A stretch of 38,128 nucleotides of DNA, from positions 1 through 38,128 of the forward strand of contig JAILJR010000190.1 in NCBI GenBank assembly GCA_024694565.1, written 5' to 3'. Numbering within the stretch: position 1 is the stretch's first letter; every line of letters starts with the position of its first letter. Below the pieces are notes generated by a model. It did not search any database, was not told the origin of the DNA, and saw only the letters and a list, made by a program, of their open reading frames with translations. The stretch is from Butyrivibrio sp. (GTDB lineage: Bacteria > Bacillota > Clostridia > Lachnospirales > Lachnospiraceae). The position numbers were made by a program, and so were the translations under genes. Shown here piece after piece: positions 32,877-38,128 of this stretch.

Positions 32877-34109
32877 ATGGCAGGATTTGATGATTATCTT
32901 CACGAAGACAAACAGCAGGAAAAATTCATTTTGAAAGAGGAGAAGCAGAAAATGCTTCCTGAACAGGAAAGCGTTCATCTCACTGACCAGGAGCTGATAG
33001 AAAAGTTCGAGAGCAGAATAAAAGACACAACCTTTGAGGCGCGCACCAGGCATTACTTTGGAGATTCGTCCCTCATGCACTCCAAGGCAGAACAGTACAG
33101 GAAGCTGTCAAAAAACAAGGATGCCACAGCGGATTATGCAATGGCCTATGCCAATAAGAGCGCAAAAAAGAGAAGAAATGCAGCAGCAAAGGCTGCGGAG
33201 TGCTTTGAAGAGGCTGCAGCCCTTCAGGACAGTGAGCCCGAAGATGCTATGGGACTTGATCTTTTCAGGCACAGAGAAAAGGTGCTTCGCCTTCGCATTG
33301 AAGGCATGGAAAATGCAGCTACGGCAAAGAGCCAGAGCGATGAGGATGAGACCTACAGGACTCTGCGGTCAAGGCTGTCATGCCTTACTATACTCAAGGA
33401 CCAGCTTGAGAATATAGGGAGCGGCGCTCCTGAGAATGAGGCAGAGAGCTTTTTTAGGGAGAGGGCGAAGCTTGAGAAAGAAATAAACGGAGTGAAAAAC
33501 AAGCTTCGTAAAAAGATACCGAGCGCCCAGTCCAGGTGGCAGAAAGAGAATAACATAAACAAGGAAAATCTCTTTACCGAAGGGCTTGATCTGCTGAACA
33601 GGGATACTGAAAAGTATCCTGAAAATGCCAGAGGACTCTTTTATGTGATAAAAAGAGATGCCCAGGGGAGTCCCATAGACAAGGTTGAGCTCAAAAAGGA
33701 AAGATGGAACGAGAAGCTAAGCAAAGCCATTCGGGAAAACGATGCGGCAACGAGAGATGCCATGATTCTTGAGAGCATGGATCGTATCGGGAACACTGCG
33801 CTGCCCTCACCTGATGAGATAAAGAAAAACGGCGTCGGACATTACCTTAAAAAAGACAATTCGGGTATTCTGGAGCTGATCAATTATGGAAAGTACGGGC
33901 TTGATAGCATAGAGCAGAATGAGTCTGCCAAAGACTATGCTGACAGGCGAGCAGATCTGTCTGCGAGGTTTAAGATGGCAAAACAGATGAGTAAAATCTT
34001 TGACAGGGAAATGCGTGGAAAAAAATATTCTGTAGATGATTACAAAGAGGCTTACGATCTGTACAAAGAGGCGATGGGCAGACAGTCGGACGGGACGGAA
34101 ACAGAGTAG
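32877..34109 (+). CDS. Orphan 410-residue charged helical protein
   Basis: Not recognised. It is a cytoplasmic, strongly charged protein (Lys, Glu, Arg, Asp-rich), almost entirely helical by composition. Segments such as KKRRNAAAKAAECFEEAAAL (about 96-115) and ESFFRERAKLEKEINGVKNKL (about 190-212) look like coiled coil or helical-repeat arms. The C-terminal part (SARFKMAKQMSKIFDREMRGKKYSVDDYKEAYDLYKEAMG) is also helical. No signal peptide, membrane helix or catalytic motif. The ribosome site AAGAGGACG is only moderate. It could be a scaffold or substrate protein; the gene stands alone. Confidence 0.75.
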   Translation: MAGFDDYLHEDKQQEKFILKEEKQKMLPEQESVHLTDQELIEKFESRIKDTTFEARTRHYFGDSSLMHSKAEQYRKLSKNKDATADYAMAYANKSAKKRRNAAAKAAECFEEAAALQDSEPEDAMGLDLFRHREKVLRLRIEGMENAATAKSQSDEDETYRTLRSRLSCLTILKDQLENIGSGAPENEAESFFRERAKLEKEINGVKNKLRKKIPSAQSRWQKENNINKENLFTEGLDLLNRDTEKYPENARGLFYVIKRDAQGSPIDKVELKKERWNEKLSKAIRENDAATRDAMILESMDRIGNTALPSPDEIKKNGVGHYLKKDNSGILELINYGKYGLDSIEQNESAKDYADRRADLSARFKMAKQMSKIFDREMRGKKYSVDDYKEAYDLYKEAMGRQSDGTETE

Positions 34110-34241
34110 TATTCGAAATTTCTTTTGCCATATCCAACTCTGACTCGTATAAATAAGAGACTGTTCAAATTTACCTTCGCAGGAAGGTATTAAGGTGCCG
34201 GATACAGACAAAACCGGCATTTGCAGAGGAGGAATGGAAAA

Positions 34242-34646
34242 ATGAAGAAGCTATTGATCGCACTTACAGGAATTGCTGCCGCTCTTGGCATCGTACTTTC
34301 GGCAAATACTGCTGTTGTATCTCAGGCTAAGAGTGAGCCGGAATTTATAGTTGCACTTGAAGGAACCGATAATGATCTTAATGAGATCGTTTTTGCTCTT
34401 TATCAGGATGAGAGCAATGAATATGCATATGTTACCGATTACGTAGATACTACATACGGTGTCTGCACAGATACCTACGTCAACCACAACGGCTACCGGG
34501 CAGAACAGATCCGGGTAAATGGCTTTATCTTCTATTTCTACGAGGCAAAGGGAATGAAGATAATCGAGTTTGAGGATGGTACAATGTATGCCTGCGAGTA
34601 CTCGGACCAGAACAGGATAAGAGACATCAGGGACATCATGGGATGA
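34242..34646 (+). CDS. Small secreted protein, unknown function
   Basis: A 134-residue protein with a clear signal peptide (MKKLLIALTGIAAALGIVLS..., cut likely after VSQA near residue 29). The mature part of about 105 residues is acidic and Tyr-rich with a beta-strand pattern (EYAYVTDYVDTTYGVCTDTYV, FIFYFYEAKGMKIIEF) and two Cys that could form one disulphide. GAGGAGGA is 8 bases before the ATG at 34242. Family not recognised. It ends about 40 bases before a strong terminator. Confidence 0.75.
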   Translation: MKKLLIALTGIAAALGIVLSANTAVVSQAKSEPEFIVALEGTDNDLNEIVFALYQDESNEYAYVTDYVDTTYGVCTDTYVNHNGYRAEQIRVNGFIFYFYEAKGMKIIEFEDGTMYACEYSDQNRIRDIRDIMG

Positions 34647-34685
34647 GCTGCCTTAAACCTGATTTAAAAAAAAGATAACTATTCG

Positions 34686-34723
34686 CAAAGCCCCCTAACA
34701 TCCAATGGTGCAAGGGGGCTTTG
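34686..34723 (+). terminator. Rho-independent terminator
   Basis: CAAAGCCCCCT and AGGGGGCTTTG pair perfectly over 11 bp with a 16-base loop (itself holding CCAATGG). The T-run is short (TTT). Its right arm ends only 5 bases before the GGAGA of the next gene, so it may also influence translation of that gene. Confidence 0.8.
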
Positions 34724-34741
34724 AAGATTGGAGAAACTGAT

Positions 34742-35194
34742 ATGACTCGAAGAGAAGCTGCAATGGCAAATTTTTTGAAGGGATATAATTGCTCCCAGTC
34801 AATCATACTGGCATTTGAGGACATGCTCCCGGTTGACAGAAGCGTACTGTCCAAAATGGCCTCATCTTTTGGCGGAGGGATGGGAAGGCTGCGCGAGGTA
34901 TGCGGAAGCGTCAGCGGGATGTTCATGATAGCGGGGCTTTTGTATGGCTATGACGGACCTGAGACAGGTCAGGTAAAGGCTGATCATTATGCCAGGATAC
35001 AGGAGCTTGCGCGCAGATTTGAGGAAAAGCACGGATCAATAGTCTGCCGCGAGATGCTTGGACTGAGCGTCCGCCGGGATGCTCCTGTTCCGGAGGCGCG
35101 CACACAGGAGTACTACAAAAAGCGTCCCTGTGCGGAGATAATCGGAGATGCTGCAGAGATCCTTGAGCAGTATATAAAAGAAAATCCGATCTGA
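34742..35194 (+). CDS. C_GCAxxG_C_C family protein
   Basis: A 150-residue member of the C_GCAxxG_C_C (redox-active) family. Visible signature: NC-SQSIILAFED, then FGGGMGRLREVCGSVSGMFMIAGLLYG (family consensus is G-C-A-x-x-G; here V-C-G-S-V-S-G), then a Cys in GSIVCREMLG and a final Cys in KKRPCAEIIGDAAEILE. The four spaced Cys suggest a metal or disulphide role; members are often found with redox or membrane proteins, and the biochemical function is not settled. Start 34742 follows GGAGA by 8 bases; an in-frame TTG at 34721 would begin inside the terminator and is rejected. Confidence 0.88.
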   Translation: MTRREAAMANFLKGYNCSQSIILAFEDMLPVDRSVLSKMASSFGGGMGRLREVCGSVSGMFMIAGLLYGYDGPETGQVKADHYARIQELARRFEEKHGSIVCREMLGLSVRRDAPVPEARTQEYYKKRPCAEIIGDAAEILEQYIKENPI

Positions 35195-35302
35195 ATTGCA
35201 ACAATAAATGTGTTTCTTTTTGAAACATAGTGTAGAACTTACGTCTGCTTTATGAGAAACTATAATTGATGCAGTATTGCAATTATTGGCAGGAGGTAAG
35301 GT

Positions 35303-36640
35303 ATGGGATATTGGATTGTCGTTGTTGATGATGATGCGATAGAACTGAAAAACGCAAAGATCCAGCTCAGCGGTGATGATCTGCGTGTAAGCCTTTTGCA
35401 CTCAGGAAAAGACCTCCTGAAATTTATGGAGAACAACGCGCCGGACCTTATCCTGCTTGATATACTTATGCCTGAAATGGATGGATTTGAGACCTTCCAC
35501 CTCCTTAGGAAGCTTGAAGCTGAAAGGAACAGGAGCGAAACCCCCGTTATCTTTCTGTCCGGCAATGAGGACAGCGAGGTTGAGAAAAAATCGCTGCAGG
35601 ATGGAGCTTCGGATTTCGTAAGAAAGCCAATTGACAGGGAAATCCTCCTAAGCCGCGTCAACAAGACAATTGAAAACCACAGGATGATCGAGAGCCTGAC
35701 CAAAAAAGCCACGATTGACAAGCTCACAGGTTTTTTGAACAAGGCCATAGGAACGGAAAGGATATCGGCGATCTGCAGCGGCGGCACCGGGGCTCTGATG
35801 CTCATCGACATGGACAGCTTTAAGCTGATAAATGATATATACGGCCACGATATGGGGGATAAGGTCCTTATCTCTTTTGCAGATATAGTCGGCCGCAACA
35901 CAAGAGAAGAGGATGTGATAAGCCGTATAGGAGGAGATGAATTTCTCGCCTTCTTCAGCGGTCTAACATCAAAGCTGGCTGTAAAAGCGCTGACGGACAG
36001 ACTCAACGAGCAGCTGGTAAACAGATGCATTGAGCTTATGGGGGAAGGCTTTGATATCCCGATAGGCATTTCCGTGGGTGTAGCCTTTGTACCCGATTAT
36101 TCGAGGGACTTTTCGGTGCTCTTTCGGGATGTGGATGTGGCAATGTACCGCGTGAAGCAGAATGGCAAGCACGGCGTGTTGATCTGCGAGGACGTTCTGC
36201 CAAAGGTAACCTCAGGTGATAAAAAAGAACTTGACGGTGACATGCAAAGGATCACGCAGATCCTTGAGGAGAGGAATACTCCGGAGGGGGCAATGGTCCT
36301 TGGAATGGATGCATTTATCCAGACGTACCGCTACGCCCTGAGGGTTCTGAGAGGCTACAAGAGGGGCGCAGAGAAGATACTCTTTTCACTGCATCCGGAG
36401 GATGAAGCACAGACAGATCTTTCTGAGCTTTCAGTGGCTTTTATCGAGGTCCTTAAGAAGCTGCTCAGAAACAGTGATGTTATCGTCCAGGTTAAATCCG
36501 ACCAGATCCTGGCATTTTTGCCGGTCATAAGCAGAGAAGAGGGGAGCGAGGTTGCCAGGAGAGTGGAAAAGATGTTCCTTGAAAACGAAAGCAGCCGTGT
36601 AAAGCTCCGCTATGTGGCAGAGCACATCGATCTGGGTTAA
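35303..36640 (+). CDS. Receiver-GGDEF diguanylate cyclase with degenerate second GGDEF
   Basis: A 445-residue response regulator that should make c-di-GMP. Receiver domain (1-125): VVVDDD, phospho-acceptor Asp53 in LLDILMP, and K in RKP. First GGDEF domain (about 135-300): TIDKLTGFLNK opening, IDMDSFKLINDIYGH, active site G210-G-D-E-F214, and an inhibitory I-site R201-E-E-D204 five residues before it. The remaining part (about 320-445) has the GGDEF-domain rhythm (SDVIVQVKSDQILAFLPV), but VKSDQ replaces GGDEF, so it is a pseudo-cyclase, perhaps a nucleotide sensor. Start follows AGGAGGTAAGGT; a perfect TATAAT lies at 35261-35266. It acts in opposition to the HD-GYP domain of the hybrid kinase near 8-12 kb. 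Confidence 0.93.
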   Translation: MGYWIVVVDDDAIELKNAKIQLSGDDLRVSLLHSGKDLLKFMENNAPDLILLDILMPEMDGFETFHLLRKLEAERNRSETPVIFLSGNEDSEVEKKSLQDGASDFVRKPIDREILLSRVNKTIENHRMIESLTKKATIDKLTGFLNKAIGTERISAICSGGTGALMLIDMDSFKLINDIYGHDMGDKVLISFADIVGRNTREEDVISRIGGDEFLAFFSGLTSKLAVKALTDRLNEQLVNRCIELMGEGFDIPIGISVGVAFVPDYSRDFSVLFRDVDVAMYRVKQNGKHGVLICEDVLPKVTSGDKKELDGDMQRITQILEERNTPEGAMVLGMDAFIQTYRYALRVLRGYKRGAEKILFSLHPEDEAQTDLSELSVAFIEVLKKLLRNSDVIVQVKSDQILAFLPVISREEGSEVARRVEKMFLENESSRVKLRYVAEHIDLG

Positions 36641-36740
36641 AATATAGTTGTGCGCAACACATACAAAAACAGTCCTTGAGGCTCCTGCCGAAGATGTTAC
36701 CCAATCAGGCCCCGGAAAGCCCTGAGGAATAGAGACGAAT

Positions 36741-38128
36741 ATGAATCAGAAAAGAAATGAAAGATTTATTATCTTCCTGGTATCCATCACCTGCATTGTG
36801 ATAACTGCTGAAAGTGTCATAATGGGGTGGGAGTTCTGGGTTCCGCCGCTGATCCTTATGGGGACCGTGGCACTGTGGATCATGGATATCACGGGAAGCC
36901 CGGAGTACAAGGCCAGGCAGATCGCATATCTGCTATATGCAATGCTTGTTGTGTATGAGGCGCTGAAGCCGGCACTTATAAACTATATCATTGGTTATTC
37001 TTTCGGGATCCTGCCCATGCTCCTTGCCCAGCAGATTGCCGCTTTTCTGCAGCTTGAGAGGCAGGACAGGATAGGGTATTACGGAATTGCCGGAATGATA
37101 ATAACAAATGTTATCATGGATATCCTCCTGGTTGCAGTACTAAAGCTTGGGGTGTGGGGACTTGCCCTTGCGACATCACTCAGCAATCTGGTTTATTTTT
37201 TTATCCTTGCTGCCTATTACTTTACCCCGGGGGCAAAGCTTCACTACAGTATAAAAAAGGCCCTGTGGAAAGATCTGGGGTGGCTTATTGTAATAGGTAT
37301 TCCCGGTGCGCTGCTCGAATTCTGCCTCTCTGCCAGGGGCATTGTGATAAACAGGTTACTCCTTAAGTATTCCGGAAGTGACGGACTGTCTGCAATGGCC
37401 TCTTTTTCCATGGTCAGCGGAATCTTTCTGGCCTATTGCCTTGGAAACGGTGCGATAATCCGCATGCTTGTCAGCGTGTTTGTAGGTGAGGAGGACAAGA
37501 ACTCCATAAAAGAGATAATGAAGATCGCAATGACAAGAGGACTGGCGATTTCTGCTCTCCTTTCGGTAATCGTTGCACTTGTTTCGCCGCTTCTTACCGG
37601 TATTTTCTTTGATGATCCGTCTTCAAATGTTTATCATCTTGCGTATCAGCTCTTTGTTATCTATGCTTTCTGCATTCCGCTTGTTTATATCTGTCAGGTA
37701 CTGACAAATTATCTCCAGGCTATGGGGCATGTTATTTTTGTCAATATTCAGTCAGTGTTCGACGGCTTTTTTCCATGGTCATCCCCTCTGTAATCCTGGC
37801 GCCCATCCTTGGCACCCTGGGTGTGTGGCTGGCAAATCCCATAGGAATAATCATGACGATATTGACAGTGCCGATCTACAACATTGTTTACTGGAGAAGG
37901 CTTCCGGAAAATATTGACGAGGTGCTGTTTCTTAAGCCTGATTTTGGTGCAGCCAGGGAGGATACGCTGGACATTCCGATACGGGATATGAACGATGTTG
38001 CCAATTCCTCTGAGACAGTACAGCAGTTCTGCATTGATCATGGCATTGGAAGGAAGGCCTCGATGTATTCAGGGCTCTGCCTCGAGGAAATGGCCGGAAA
38101 TGTTGTATCCCACGGCTTTACAGCTGAT
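36741..38128 (+). pseudogene. Chimeric kinase-N-terminus/MATE-like gene with frameshift and HATPase end (partial)
   Basis: Residues 1-74 (KRNERFIIFLVSITC, GWEFWVPPLILMGTVALW) resemble, from memory, the two-helix N-terminus of Lachnospiraceae sensor kinases. From about residue 75 (nt ~36963) the sequence changes to the middle of a MATE-type transporter (IGYSFGILPMLLAQQIAAFLQL, GVWGLALATSLSNLVYF), missing the first roughly 100 residues of a normal MATE. At 37767-37772 a run of six T is followed by a stop in frame at 37791-37793, but the frame one base back continues from ATG 37775 without a stop to the window edge: two more membrane helices, then SGLCLEEMAGNVVSHGF, the N-box of an RsbW/HATPase-type domain. 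One extra T would restore GFFSMVIPSV. Weak ribosome site. The transporter-ATPase fusion itself seems ancestral. Confidence 0.65.

Noticed and set aside
37729-37917. 62-residue ORF at the frameshift in the third frame
   Set aside because: Translation is Pro/His-rich and unlike a membrane protein; the frame from 37775 continues the transporter instead.

Overview
The window looks like a chromosomal segment of a Gram-positive, low-to-mid GC anaerobe of the Lachnospiraceae (Clostridia), with a Butyrivibrio-like flavour. The basis is inference from gene content: AGGAGG ribosome sites throughout, a desulfoferrodoxin instead of an aerobic superoxide dismutase, a Y-family polymerase/YolD pair, a C_GCAxxG_C_C protein, an Rpn-type protein, and many large c-di-GMP and receiver proteins. 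No rRNA, tRNA, CRISPR array, phage gene or intact transposase was found.

Layout. 1-3.3 kb: a secreted protein with a low-complexity linker, followed by a frame-displaced second copy of its C-terminal module; a type II toxin-antitoxin operon with a visible operator; a secreted orphan. 3.6-7.5 kb: a compact three-gene operon (condensation-like acyltransferase, acyl carrier protein, acyl-AMP ligase) facing a convergent TetR regulator; this is the best candidate here for an uncharacterised pathway. 7.6-15.3 kb: signalling and stress. A 201-bp palindromic repeat precedes a 1298-residue sensor kinase that carries a whole phosphorelay plus an HD-GYP domain, then a two-domain receiver protein, a convergent chemoreceptor and a superoxide reductase. 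15.3-18.6 kb: a long structured leader before an orphan 117-residue protein, then an M13 metallopeptidase lipoprotein. 18.7-22.5 kb: a three-gene ABC-2 transporter operon with a structured leader containing a 41-codon ORF, and a Na+/H+ antiporter. 22.7-26.9 kb: a 1373-residue secreted clostripain-family protease with repeat-rich tail. 27-32 kb: an internally deleted Rpn-like gene, an orphan, the Y-family polymerase and YolD, and a PAP2 phosphatase. 32-35.2 kb: thioredoxin, a 28-residue amphipathic peptide gene with its own terminator, two orphans and a C_GCAxxG_C_C protein. 35.3-38.1 kb: a receiver-GGDEF diguanylate cyclase, then an apparent chimeric, frameshifted MATE-like gene running off the window.

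How genes work together. Two proteins should act on c-di-GMP in opposite directions (HD-GYP breaks it down, GGDEF makes it) and a chemoreceptor lies between them, so this stretch is rich in motility and lifestyle signalling. Intergenic space is unusually full of long perfect hairpins and dispersed palindromes, in at least three families. Several genes show recent recombination scars: the duplicated module near 1.1 kb, the deleted Rpn core, and the kinase/MATE chimera with a homopolymer frameshift.

Limits: all calls come from reading the sequence and recalled family motifs; no database search, folding or alignment program was run.
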